Below the pieces are notes generated by a model. It was not told where the DNA came from. It saw only the letters and a program-made list of their open reading frames with translations, and did no database searches. Positions 25,350 to 37,144 of a stretch of DNA of 64,000 nt are shown here, piece by piece (position 1 is the first letter of the stretch; the number at the start of each line of letters is the position of its first letter). Source of the stretch: Dipteronia dyeriana (taxonomy: Eukaryota; Streptophyta; Magnoliopsida; Sapindales; Sapindaceae); the NCBI GenBank assembly GCA_032871835.1, contig CM065303.1, positions 59,372,597 to 59,436,596 on the forward strand, in the 5' to 3' direction. Made by a program: the position numbers and the translations under genes.

Positions 25350-26219
25350 TTGAATCTAATTGGTTTGATGGGGACTAAAAAGATTATTCTTGAAAGGGGT
25401 ATTGATTTGTGTGATTGTAGACGTTCTTATGTTCATCAAATTATTATTGATAGGCATTGGGGTTCATGGATCAATATGATTGCTATTGTTAATGATAGTA
25501 TGATTAGAGAATTCTACCATGAGTATATGCATAGTAAAACTCTCGAAAATGCCTTGATGAATATGAGAGATGATGTCTTTAGAGTTTGCTCAGAAAATAT
25601 CAAGAAGTTTTTTGGGCTTCCCAACAATATTTCATCGAACTTCCTTGATGTGGAAAATGTGGAGCATCTTAATGAAACGGGGAGAAGTCTTTGTGAAGAC
25701 AATGATTTTGAGTGGGGTAAACGTTTTTTATTTGTCAAAATAAGTTGACCAAAGTGAGTGCCTTTTGGTATCTTTTTGTTTGTGCAAATCTTGTACCTAT
25801 TTCACATGCAACTGAATTGAACAAGGAGAAAATCAAGATTGTTTATGCCTTGGTGACTCACAAGCCCATAAACCTTGGAGTGATCTTAATGGAACATAAA
25901 GAATGCTCAACTTTTACAATTAGATTGGAAAAAAAACTAGCTTATCCAGGGTTTATATCTCACTTGTGTATAACTTTAGGTGTTGAAAAGCTTAAGGGAG
26001 ATGTGCTTTTACAACTATTGGAGAAGTTTAGTAATAAACGTGTAACATTTATATCATACAAGATTAAATGTGGATTTAATGATACATTTAGGTTTTTTGG
26101 TGATACTCAAGAGTCAAGCAATGTTTCAAACAAAACCCATCTTCTGGATTGGGCCGTACAAATGCAAGAAGAGCTTGTGGAATCATGGAAGAACATAGAT
26201 GAGCTAATAGGATGGTGGT
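25350..26219 (+). pseudogene. E1 accessory reading frame, plant transposon-protein-like domain, split by T2
   Basis: 25350-25748 and, after a one-base frame change near 25740, 25739-26219 together resemble the 'putative plant transposon protein' domain (Pfam PF20167 as I recall). The N-terminal part has the ERGIDL...HWGSWINM...REFYHEYM pattern and FFGLPNN; the second part has WYLFVCANLVPISHATELN...KINIG-like INLGVILM. T2 is inserted at 26220, and the same frame resumes at 27498 until a stop at 27576. The domain's function is unknown; it is common in plant retroelements. With the frameshift and insertion it is inactive. Family assignment rests on remembered consensus. Confidence 0.65.
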
Positions 26220-26482
26220 TGATACGTCCTAAAGAAGTATTCATACTCTCAAGTATAAGAGTGTCATAGTAATAAATTAACCGGTAAGACCGGGTCGAAC
26301 CACAGGGAGGTTGTTCACTTGTCATTGTAGAATTAATTATCTAGATTAATTACTAAGCTTGTTATAAAATGAAAATCAATTAAAATTAATACTGGGGCTA
26401 AGGGATCCACTGTTGGTAATTCGATTATGATCCAATTATTAATATTTAGTCCAGATTAATGGGATGGTATTCCACTCCACTG

Positions 26483-26680
26483 ACCACTCTCTGATAGATA
26501 TGGGTAAAAGTACACAATGTGCTAGACAATATCTGTATGTCTACAGTGAGTCAAAAACTCCACAAAGATCAGAGGGGAGAAACCACTCTCTGATAGATAT
26601 GGGTAAGAGTACTCACTGTGCTAGACAATATCTGTCTATCTACAGTGAGTCAAAAACTCCACAAAGATCAGAGGGGAGAA
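26483..26680. repeat. 99-bp tandem duplication in T2
   Basis: Units 26483-26581 and 26582-26680 differ at only a few positions (ACCACTCTCTGATAGATATG start). Lies downstream of the inferred minus-strand TATA box. Confidence 0.95.
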
Positions 26681-26964
26681 AACAAAAAATAATAAACTTA
26701 CCAAAATTGGATCATATTTTCCATACCAACAACATCACCTTTGGCCCCAGCTATATAAAATTAGTCAGACATAATTTAACTAGAAAATAACTATTTTATT
26801 TAAACTGAGAATTTGAGAACAAAAGAGAGAGGATTTCACAAATCTAACATCAGATTTGGATTTAGAATATCAAAATTAGGGGGAGAGGCCCCCTATTTAT
26901 ACAAAATACGGATGAAAATTGACCATATGATGAATTTAAAATGGAGCGTCCAGATTTTACCACG

Positions 26965-27235
26965 TCATCAGTGAACAGTGACAGTGAACAGTAACACATC
27001 CGTGAAGTGAATAGTGAACAGTGCACCGACTTCTAGAATATGATTCTCTACTGCCGCGTGTATGGTGCACTCGCAGTTTGGCCCAATAGGAATGTGTCAC
27101 GTCATCAGGAACAGTGAAAGTCAACTGTAAATAGTGAAAGTCAACTGTAAACAGTGAAAGTCAACTGTGAACAGTGAAAGTCAACTGTGAATAGTGAAAG
27201 TCAACTGTGAATAGTGAATAGTGAATAGTCAAAAT
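26965..27235 (-). promoter_or_regulatory. AGTGAACAGTGA array upstream of T2 TATA
   Basis: Five 20-bp units ACAGTGAAAGTCAACTGTGA (27111-27210), then ATAGTGAAT repeats, plus looser GTGAACAGT copies at 26970-27030. On the minus strand this is upstream of the TATA box near 26890-26900, the same placement as the GC-rich blocks in the other LTRs. Confidence 0.55.
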
Positions 27236-27681
27236 TACAAAAATACCCTTCATGGCCTTCCTAAGGTTTTTGACGTTCTAAACTTGAAAACGATGTTTGT
27301 TTTGCCATCTGACTTCTCCATGATTTTGATTTGATTGAATTACCTCTGAAATATAAAGAAAAATACACTGATTACTACACAACACATTTATTTAAGTGAG
27401 CGAACGAAATTATATCGAAATTGTTGAATTAATCATATTGAAAGTGTAAAATGATGATATTATCCCTTAGTAAACATACACTTTTCAGTGTTAATCAGTG
27501 GTTCAACAAGATGCAAAGATCAATGGCTTGGAAGAAAATATTTCTACAAGAAAAGTATCCACCTCCAAATGCTACATGAGATCATCAAACCGTGCAATGT
27601 TCTTTGATGGCACAAGTTGTTAGCAAAGACTCATTTGATCTTGAGGTATCTTTTTTTTTCCTTTTGGCTTCATTTCATGTC

Positions 27682-27837
27682 AAAAAGGGGGAGAAATATG
27701 ATACTTAGCTTAGCTTATTTCTATCTTGTTTTTAGTTTTCTTTTAAATGGTCTCTAGTACTTTGAACTTCTTATGACATGTAATAGCTTTGATGAGATTT
27801 TTTTTTGGATGGATATTATGCATATATCAAGGGGGAG
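27682..27837 (+). other. Polypurine-tract-like motifs of E1
   Basis: AAAAAGGGGGAG at 27682-27693 and AAGGGGGAG at 27829-27837 precede the 3' LTR. Several separated GGGGGAG motifs before the 3' LTR are a known habit of Sireviruses; the same motif occurs four times in the minus-strand element near 59819-59893. 27838-28105 is noncoding. Confidence 0.55.
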
Positions 27838-28784
27838 TATACATATATCCATTTGAACTTTATTGTTTTATTCTTGTCAAGTATGTATATCGCTATATAT
27901 ATTCTCTTGTATATGCATTGTTCTTCAAGTTGATTTTAGGTGAAATCAAGAAATAGCCAAATGAAGCAGTTCAGGACTTGTTGAAGATCAATCTAGGATA
28001 TACAAACTCACTGTAATGTGAGGTTGTGTTTGTGACCAATCTTTAACTTGTATGTTCAGATATTTGTTTTGGTGTTTTGACATGGAATTTCCCAAATATA
28101 GAGAATGTTAGGTTTTTGAGTCATGTTGGCATAATTCTATATTAAAACAATATTTATTTTGTATTGATTAGTTGTCTAGGTTCATGGATATTCAAACTTC
28201 AAAGAAGATTGACAACTCATCAAGCAAAGAGAAGGCTTCAAGAGGAACAAACTTTATTGCATATCAAAGGAATATCTAGACTTCATTCCTCTTGTAAGGC
28301 ATTTAGGCACATACACACATTACATCCAAATGAGTCCCTGCATCATTGTGTTCAACTGGTATAACACATTCACACACCTATTATTGTATATACATGCATT
28401 GGATATAAATTGACAAATTTTGTAAAAATGCATGTTTGATGACTATCTCTAGGAAATGACATACTTGTGTGTTCATGTATTTGTTTGTTTGTGTTTTATT
28501 GATATCAGAATTGAATATGTTCTCATATTGTTCCTTATTGAGTTTCGAACGTTTCAGTTACCCATTCATTAGTTTTTGAGTTCCGAGTTGAAAGTTACAA
28601 ATTTTTTTGTGTGTTTATCGTGCATGGTCTTCGTTCTTGTTTATCGAGTATTTTTGGTTGAATTTTCATAGATGTCCATGTCCAAAAGAGAGTCCCTATT
28701 CATAATCCAAAAATGGATTCAAAATTGAAGTTCAGAGACCAAAATACAGTCGAAGAATGTGATAGGTGCACCTGGGAGAAAGGA

Positions 28785-28890
28785 GTGGCAAAATGCCACA
28801 AGCACCCCTCTTCTATGGAGTCGCATGGCCTCCACAGGAAGGGACGCCTTCTGCTCCTGTAGAGGTCACGCACCTCTATGGGGAGCTGAT
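28785..28890 (+). promoter_or_regulatory. GC-rich repeat block upstream of TATA in E1 3' LTR
   Basis: Same position as 13345-13440 in the 5' LTR and the same general theme (CCACAAGCACCCCTCT start, CTCCTGTAGAGG, GGGGAGCTGATG), but with more substitutions than the surrounding LTR by eye. Confidence 0.45.
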
Positions 28891-29686
28891 GGTGCGTTAT
28901 GCCACTTGCCACCTGAGATCCTCTTCTCTTCACTTTATCTCCCTCCCATTTCTTTAAAATAAATTGTCTCTTTCTCATTTCATTTTGAGGAAGACTTCTG
29001 TGCAGAAAGTTTCTTAGTTTTTCTCTCAACTTCAGAACTTCGTATCTCACTCATTTCTTACCGAAATTGAGTGATTCAAAAACGAGAGAATTCAAATTGA
29101 AGTTTTCTATCTTCTCTATGCATTATTGATGTCTTTTGTTCAAGTATTTTTAGTGTTATACGTCAATTTCTTGGCTGCACTCATATTGCCAAGGTATTGG
29201 TTTGTCCTTTGTGTTTTAAGCTTTATAATGCTCAAATGCCTGGGTTCTTCTTCTTATTTTAGTATCTGTGACTTGAACAAATGCTATTAGAAGAAATAAC
29301 TTTAATTATAAGCTAGATTTGTCTAATTAGAGACTTAAATGTGATTTACGTTTTCTTAAATCTAAAATTCCACATGTTTGTGAGTTGTATTGTGACTAGT
29401 TTATAATCTAGGGCTATTTGTGTGTTAATTAATTTTATCTTGATGATTGATTGCCTTAACATGTGCTATGACTCTTCAGTTGAATATATTTAGGATTAAC
29501 ATATTTAATTTTATATTTAAAGTATTTTGAGATTTAATTGATTATTTTATAAATATATGCTCTAAATATTTGCTAGAGAATTTCATTGAACATATCTTGT
29601 GATTCTAGCATTTTTTGTTTTAGTTTTAAAGACTTGAATATGTGCTTAATGAATATGTTATGATTCAAGCTTTGGTCTGCATGAAC

Positions 29687-30068
29687 AATATCTAGAATTT
29701 GTTTGGGTATTGATTAAAATTGCATATTCTTGGTTTTTGTTCATGTATAAGAACTAGGCAACTGTGTTTGTGTACTGTAAGTACCTCTATTTTATAATTG
29801 GCTTATTTCATGACAAACCACATTGGAGATGTTTTTGTAACGGGTAGCATAGGTTCTTTAAGTATGGATTCTCGAAGAATATCTAGAATTTGTTTTTGTA
29901 TTGATTAAAATTGCATATTCGTGGTTTTTGTTCATGTATAAGAACTAGGCAACTGTGTTTGTGTACTGTAAGTACCTCTATTTTATAATTGGCTTATTTC
30001 ATGACAAACCACATTGGAGATGTTTTTGTAACGGGTAGCATAGGTTCTTTAAGTATGGATTCTCGAGG
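29687..30068 (+). repeat. 191-bp tandem duplication across the E1 LTR/A2 junction
   Basis: Units 29687-29877 and 29878-30068 are nearly identical. Each holds the last 89 bp of E1 LTR before the A2 insertion plus the first 102 bp of A2, so the duplication happened after A2 inserted. Confidence 0.9.
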
Positions 30069-30754
30069 ACAAGCTTATGAACATCTCACGTTCTTTAAGA
30101 TGTAATTTACATGACTTTCACTCTTGAGAAGATTAGGTGCACGCACACACTTACACACATTTGTATTGACATCCATCTGTACCTTAATACTTATGTGTGC
30201 ATTCTTTTCACAGTCACCCATGCCCTTCATTGTTAGATCTAAGTGTGGTTTTATATGGTGTAATTAATTTCTGGTTATGTGATCGTAAGCGTCCACTCTT
30301 GTACGATGGTGTGCTTGTCTTAATGCGATGTGTAACCACTAGAGAGGTCCTCTTTTCCTCTATTGGATTGGTCTTGGGTAGCATAGTTTTATACCATAAG
30401 TTTGGTCGCTCAAATGGCCATATTTCTTTCTATAATCATTGAAACATCATACTGTAAAAATAAGTGAAAAGTAGACATCCATATCTTTCCAACGGTATAA
30501 TATTCGTAATATTTCATAACCGTTAGGATTGGTTTTGAAATCTCTAAAGAAACCACTAAACAGGGCAACTCTGTTTTTGTCTGAATTTGACCTTTAGTCA
30601 CTTAAATAACCATAATTATTTCTAAAGACATCAAAATCTTGTTTTGTAAAAAGGAGTAGAAAGTAGACATTCATACCTATCCAACGGTATATTATATGAT
30701 AGGTTTCGATGTCGTTTGAATATGTTTTAATGCGCTCAAATATTAAGTTATGCA

Positions 30755-30890
30755 TAGTGGCACAATTCGGCTGGCATCAACCTCCATTTTTTGAACAACA
30801 AAATTTCAGCAGTTCCCAACTGCCTATTTCGAACAACCAAATTCAAGAAGGATTCGGCGGTTAAGCATTTGGTGGGTACCAATTACTGAA
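30755..30890 (+). promoter_or_regulatory. Variable block upstream of TATA in A2
   Basis: Shows AATTCGGCTGGC / GATTCGGCGGTTA, AACTGCC and TTCGAACAACCAAATT words. It is less GC-rich and less repetitive than the blocks in A1, A3 and D and shares no wording with them. Confidence 0.35.
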
Positions 30891-31877
30891 TTGCTTGTTT
30901 TTTGGGCAAACTTGTAATTTCACTCAGCTCATGTTTTTGCCCTATAAATTCATCTTCTTCTCTCTTTGAACCCTAAGAAACACACATTTAATATACTTTA
31001 TGGAGGTTAAGTGTTTCTTTATGAAAGAAAGCTGCAAGATAGTTTCTTTGACTCTTCATACTCAAAACCCATGCATCCATAACATCATTTATGCATCAAT
31101 CTATCACGGGTCTTCATAATTTTTGACTTGGTAAGTAAGAACAAACTTCCCACTTTGTTTATTATTTTTCAAGTCAAAGAATTCGTTTTTATTCCATAAT
31201 GTTAGGTTTTACACTTCTGTTGACATGATTCCATAACAAAACTCTCTTTGTTTGTATTACTTAGTCGCTTAGGCGGTTCGTGTTTGATAAGTGCTTCAAA
31301 GAAGGAAATCAACCTCTCATGCAAAGTTCATTTTCAAGAGGAAATATGCTTACTTAGATGCTATGGTATATAGATACTTGCTCCCCTTACAAGGCGTAAG
31401 TGCACACACACATTGTGTATATTTGTGTCCCTACATCGTTGCACTCAATTGGTATAACACATTCACACACATATTATTGTATGCACATGCATTAGATTTA
31501 AATTGACAACTTTTGTAAAATTACATGTTCTAAGAATATATCTAGGAAATGACATATTTATATATTCTTGTGTTTATTTGTTTGTGTTTTATTGATATTG
31601 GACATAGACATGTTCTCATATTGTTTTTATTGAGTTGCGAACGTTTTGATTACTCATTCATAAGTTTTCGAGTTCCGAGATGGTTTCGTGTGTTTATCGT
31701 GTATGGTTTACATCATTGTGTATCGAGTCAAATTCCAAGTTTTGATAAAATTTTGTAAACATCAATGTCCGTGAGTGAGTTAGGGTTCGTAATCTAAAAA
31801 TAGAATCAAATTCTGAGTTTGGAGGCCAAAGAACGCGAGAGAAACGCGAAATGGAGTAAAGAGGAAGAGAGTGTCAA

Positions 31878-31980
31878 ACTGCCAAACCACCCCCTCTCCC
31901 GTGGAGGCACGTTGCCCACATGGGGAGGACTCCCCTCTATCCCCATGGAGGCCATGTGCCTCCATTGGGAGCTGAGATGG
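31878..31980 (+). promoter_or_regulatory. GC-rich repeat block upstream of TATA in E2
   Basis: CCGTGGAGGCACGTTGCCC, CCCATGGAGGCCATGTGCC and ATTGGGAGCTGAG words, mirrored on both strands. Ends about 50 bp before ATATAAA at 32033. Confidence 0.5.
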
Positions 31981-33324
31981 CATGGTGTTGGCTTCCACCC
32001 GTGATTGCCCTTTCTTCATGTCATTTCCCTCCATATAAACTCAAAAAAACTGTAGAATTTTTGTGAATTTTTCATTTTTTTGTGATATCTTAATCATTTT
32101 AAATCAAATTTTGGTGATTAAAAAGTTAAAATTGATTGTCTTTCAAGGGAGAACAAGTCCCAAATGGTTTCAAAGTTAATTGGAGTCAAGAGGTTTCGAT
32201 TTACTTTGATCTTTATCATGTGTTCTTCATTTTGTAAGTAAATCATATTCTCTACACTTTTCTTGTGATCCAACTTTTTGAATCGCTTGATTTGTATATG
32301 AAATGTGTTTAGAATGATATGGATTATAATTTTAGCCTTGAATGAGTGATTTTCGAAACTAGCTTTTGTGATTTTTGATTGAATATATTTTTAGCTAATT
32401 TTGATGAACATGAACTTGAATATAGAAAACTTTGTGTTTTGATATTGATTATTAGTTTCTAGGTTTTATTCATATGTTCTATAACTATAATATTTCAATT
32501 GTGATTTCTATTAGTCAAATCTAGTTCTTATTTAAGTGAATATGTTGATAATTTTATATTTTGATTTGATCACTTGATTCAAAGCTAGTATTGTTCTTTT
32601 TGTTGTAACCTTGTTATTCTAGCTTTGGATTTCTAGATATATTTTGTGTATGAAGTGAATTGCATATTCTAGATTTCCTATTACATATTCATAAGAATTA
32701 GTTACATTTGTTTGTGAGCTTGATTTGTGCAATACTAATTTTCGTAGAGTGTATTTGATCTACATACTCTATTTGCTTGTGTTTGCATCATGTTTGCATG
32801 TTTGCACCACACTTAGATCATTTGCCTTGTAAAATGAGGAAGTCTCTTATTGGAGTGTAAAGTTTTAACTTGAGTAAGAAGTCTTAACTAGGATTGTGAA
32901 GATCCTAATAGTTAAGTAAGGAAGTCTTGACTAGAATTATGAAGATATAGATAGTTGAGCAATGAAACTTTCTAGAGACATATGCGGTGTCTTATATAGA
33001 AATTGGCAAGTCTTTATCTAGTAAATGCTTGATGGTAGGTTAGAGAGGGACAATCCAATATGGTGGATAATGTGATTTGACCGCTTAAGAGTGTATATTC
33101 TACAAACTAGTGAAAGATAATTTTACTGGTGGTTGTTGAATCAACCCGTGGATGTTTCTTCAAGTTTTGAGGTTTTACCAAGTTAAAAAATCCTTATGTT
33201 GATTTTCTTTTATTGAATTCATTTGCTTTACATTGTAAGAGTTACTCTTAATTGCCATATTTGTTAATCTAGTGCTAGGCTTCCACTCTTGGAGAGTGGT
33301 AACTACTTATTTTGAAAAAATACA

Positions 33325-33596
33325 ATGAAAGCCTATATTAGATCCATCAGTAATAAAGCATGGATGAGTGTGAGTGATGTAGAAAAGGAAGAGAAGTCCT
33401 CGGATGATAAAAAATATACTAGTAATTATATTGCTCACCCGACTATATATGAAGGAAAATTTGAGGATAGTAGTGAAGACCTCTCAAGTGATGAAGAAAG
33501 TGAATACTCTTCAAGTAGTGAAGATAGTGAAGTCTCATCCAATCATGAAGAGATCAAAGCTTCCTCAAATCATGATGAAACAAACTTCAATGACTA
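33325..33596 (+). pseudogene. E2 gag remnant with acidic serine-rich tract
   Basis: The start MKAYIRSISNKAWMSV corresponds to the E1 gag at 21612, but about 250 residues are missing and it jumps to an acidic region (EDLSSDEESEYSSSSED) that in related elements lies after the gag zinc knuckle. The stop is at 33594-33596. The coiled-coil frame resumes downstream with stops at 33721 and about 33866. It is an internal-deletion derivative. Confidence 0.65.
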
Positions 33597-33954
33597 GATC
33601 CTTCACCTAACTAGTGAAAATGTCAAGAAGAATGATGAAAATAACAACTTGAAGTTGATCAATGCCAATTTAATGGTTATAATCAAAGTTTTCGACAATG
33701 AAAAGAAGATGTCTTTGAATTAGATAATCAAGCAAAGTGAAGTCATTAAGGAGCATGAAAATACCATTGAAGAGTATTTTACAAAGATGAAGAAAAATGC
33801 TCCGGAACTAGATGATTTAAAAGAAGACTTTACTATGAAATTGTTTTTCCATGGAGGGAGAGATTAAGCAAAAAGAGAATACTTTGACTATCAAGAAAAC
33901 AAATGAGTGTGATCTTATGATGAAGTCAAAGCTCTCAAAGAGTCTATTAATGGC

Positions 33955-34407
33955 ATGAAAATTGGAGCCATTAAGCTTGATGAAGTAATAAAACTTGGAA
34001 ATCATCATGTAGATATGAGTGGCTTGGGTTTTGTAGAAGAAGTTATGAAGATTCTTACAATCAAGAACAAGTCAAGAAAGTCCAAGAAGAACAAAGACAA
34101 AAAGAGCTATAAAACTTCTCAACTAACTTCTCAACCAAAGCATGCACACCTAAAAGGTTATTTTTCTAAATTCATTCCGATTTGTCATTATTGTAGTGTT
34201 ATTGGTCACATTAGGCCTAAATATTATCAATATATTAGGCAATGCAAACTAAGAAATGTGAAACATGATAAAGATGTTGAAAAGTTACCTCTTCATTCTC
34301 CTAAGCATGAGTTTAAGTCTAGAGCTAGACATAACACCTTTATGTTTTTCCTAGTTTGTCATTTTTGTAATGTTGTAGGGAATATCAAACCTAAATGCTA
34401 TAAGTAA
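33955..34407 (+). pseudogene. E2 zinc-knuckle region, both knuckles damaged
   Basis: A lysine-rich linker is followed by CHYCSVIGHIRPKYYQY (34183 on), where the last cysteine of the CX2CX4HX4C pattern is tyrosine. A second copy, CHFCNVVGNIKPKC (34357 on), has asparagine in place of the histidine. Neither should bind zinc normally. The doubled knuckle is not seen in E1. Confidence 0.65.
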
Positions 34408-36324
34408 ATTAGACAATGTAAACTAGGGAATGAGATGCATGCTAGTGAGATGAAAAGACTTCCTTTGGTTGTTTCTAAACATGTTAAGGCATTAGAGAGT
34501 ATGCATGATGAACATGTTAATAAAAGGAAATCAATAAGGAAAGTTTGGGTTAAGAAGAATAATATGCATTTTTGAGTTGAACAAATCTTCTTTGAAAGAT
34601 TCTAAATATTATAATAGTTTTGATGCTTTGAAAGATGTGCCTATTGATCATGATCATGTGAAGAAACTTACTAGAAAAGTTTGGATTAAGAAACATGATG
34701 TGTAAAAGTTTTCTAATCATTCTTTTAAACATGTTAATATTGATAAATATTTGGTTATTGTGCATAATAATGATAAACAAGTGAAAAAGATTGTCAAGAT
34801 TTGTGTGGATGAGAATGTGACAAAGCATGATGGTCATATACCTAGTCTTGATGAAATATTTGTGCGTGACAATAATGATCAGTTTAATATAAGTGATATT
34901 TTTATGAAGAAGATGGTTAATGATTTATCTTCTAGATTTCATATTGCCATGAATAATGATCATGTTGTTGTTTGTGTTGGTTCACCTAAGACCAATGCCG
35001 TCAAATGTGAGTACTCTCATACTTGATTGAGTAACACATATGAGTGTTTTTTTTTGTTCTTGTTTGATAAGAGTTCTAAGTTTGATACTTGACTAAGCTA
35101 TTTTGTAATATGCTAGGTATAGTATTCAAGCTTGGTGTCTCTAGTCAATATATGAACTTAATATTCTAATACTTTCATTAAGATTGTCAGTTTTGTTGAT
35201 TGATTTTAAAGAAGTCCATTTTTGAAATTTAATGGTGATAATTGCTTGTTAAGACTTTTAGAGAAATGCACTTTTATATGTTTGTTTGAATTAAGATGTT
35301 TGGTCTTTATTCTCTTGGGATGACACACCAACAACTTGTTGTTATAAAGACAAACAAGCCAAGAGAGTTCATAAAAAGAGAGAAGACCACACATTGAAGA
35401 AAAAACTTGTTAAGGTATTTATCTACACTTAAAGCTTGATTTCTATTTCATCTTATCAACTCTTTGTATGCATAACATCATGTGGCATATTATATTAGAG
35501 AGCCTTGGTTAAGTTACATATGGTTCTCCTTAACAATTGTTATCTAGAGATCATTTAGTGAAATTGTTCACAAAGATCTTATACATGATGCATGAATCTT
35601 TATTTTTTGTAATTTTTTGATTAATGAGTGGTATCTTTGAAAAATATCAGCTTGATATTCTTTAAAAGCTACTTTCTTGAGAAGTAATGATCTTGAGTAA
35701 ATCTCTTTGTATTGCTTTTAGAACATGCGCTTGAAGCCTTAAATCTTGGTTTTTAAAAAGTGCACATATTGCTTCTCTCTTATATTTAGGTTGAGTAAGT
35801 TGAGTTTGAAAATATGTAAGTTATGGATGCACCTAGTGGTGTTTTGACTAGTGCATGAAAGATGACCTTTAGTTAGTATCCATTTTACTTCGGCAACTAT
35901 ATAGAACTCAATGATCATCTTCATGAAATGGGCTACACATGTTGGTTGTGCAACCGCCCAGTGTAGGAAAAGGCTACACTAGTATAATAAGTGAAAGCCG
36001 TCATGAAGTTGTAAAAAAAATAAAAGATGTGTTGAAAAAAATCAATAAAAAAATATTTGATTCAAAGCTTCAAAAATCTTAAAGAAGTATAGCTGAAAAT
36101 GGAATTGCTCGGGTTAAAAAATAGAAATGGGTTGTCAAGCCACATGCACATACACACACACATACTCATAAGTTGAAATCTATTCTTTAAAAGCAAAAAA
36201 ATAAAGATGATAATCAGTTTGACCTTGATCGGAAAAGCTTAAGATAGATAGATGTTGATATAGTTTGCATGTTGATGATTCAATTACTCCTTTACATTGC
36301 CTGAAGCAAATTCACACACACATG
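34408..36324 (+). other. E2 internal region without pol domains
   Basis: Aligns with E1 23251-24815, including short decayed coding phrases (VCVGSPKTNAVKCEYSH at about 34970-35020). No integrase or reverse transcriptase seen. The accessory plant transposon-protein frame of E1 is absent because the element jumps into LTR sequence at 36325. Confidence 0.55.
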
Positions 36325-36755
36325 GATAGAAAGTGGCAAGTCTTTCTCTAGTAAAAGGCCTAAAGGTAGGTTAGATTGGGACAATCCAATAGGGTGGATC
36401 ATGTGATTTGATCGCTTGAAGGTGTACACTCTACCAACTAGTGGAAGATAATTATACCAGCGGTTATGGAATCAACCCATGGATGTTCCTCAAGTTTTGA
36501 GTTTTACCACGTTAAAAAAATCCTTGTGTTGATTTTCTTTTATTGAATTCATTTACTTTACATTGTAGAAGTTACTCTTAATTGCCATATTAGTTATACT
36601 TGTTACTACTAACTATCTTGTAAAGCTTTTTGGTGTTTTTTTTATGAAGCACATTATTAGTTTGTTTGTACAACAATTAAAGTCCGGGAAAGCTATTGAG
36701 ATTAGATCCCCCTAGGTTGCTTGTTATCCATCTTAGGAAATTTCACTTATAAATT
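36325..36755 (+). repeat. Truncated 3' LTR of E2
   Basis: 36325-36605 matches 32990-33270 closely. The first 1.8 kb of the LTR is missing, and the internal CA run joins directly to LTR sequence, so a deletion removed the junction. The right limit is approximate. Confidence 0.55.
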
Positions 36756-37144
36756 GTATAACTCTTGTAATGAATGCATATCTTGATAAGTTGTAACATG
36801 ATTGAGTTTGTTTTGTGATAACTTGTATGATTAGATTGTTTCACCACCTAAATAGCTAAGTCATAAATATTCATGCATGATTACTTGATGACTAGGTTGA
36901 TAAATTTACATCTATTCATCTATTCAAGATTCATGAATGTTTATGTGTGGCTAACTAACAATTAAGTTGTTGGAGTTTCTTTACACATCTAATTGAGTCA
37001 ACATGTATGGGTATGTAGGCATTGTTTGATAGCTAGGATTGTATACCATTTATGTCATCTGGCTAAGTCTTTGTGTTTCTACATTTATACATTGATAACT
37101 AGGATTTACTAATTGTATCTTTAAATTCCTAGTTAAGCATTTTG

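Larger units (their letters stand above)
26220..27497 (-). mobile_element. T2: LTR-like element (solo LTR) inside the E1 accessory frame
   Basis: Plus-strand ends TGATACGTCC...GTTAATCA with perfect 5-bp duplications GTGGT (26215-26219 and 27498-27502). Left end related to T1. The phrase CCGGGTCGAACCACAGGGAG (26290) is typical of one end of this kind of plant LTR. The minus-strand TATAAATAGG near 26890-26900 suggests the promoter reads to the left. The 1278-bp element has no coding region. Confidence 0.8.
31200..36755 (+). mobile_element. E2: second E-type non-autonomous element, nested in A2
   Basis: 5' LTR-like region 31200-33300 (TGTTAGGTTTTACAC start, GC-rich block at 31878-31980, TATA at 32033-32039), then a gag remnant at 33325, a zinc-knuckle region, a noncoding region aligned to E1, and a truncated 3' LTR from 36325. 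The segment 32990-33270 recurs at 36325-36605, identifying the LTR pair. The left end has flank CATAA; the right end near GGAAATTTCA (36737-36746) is uncertain and no clear target duplication was found. No pol domains. Confidence 0.6.
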
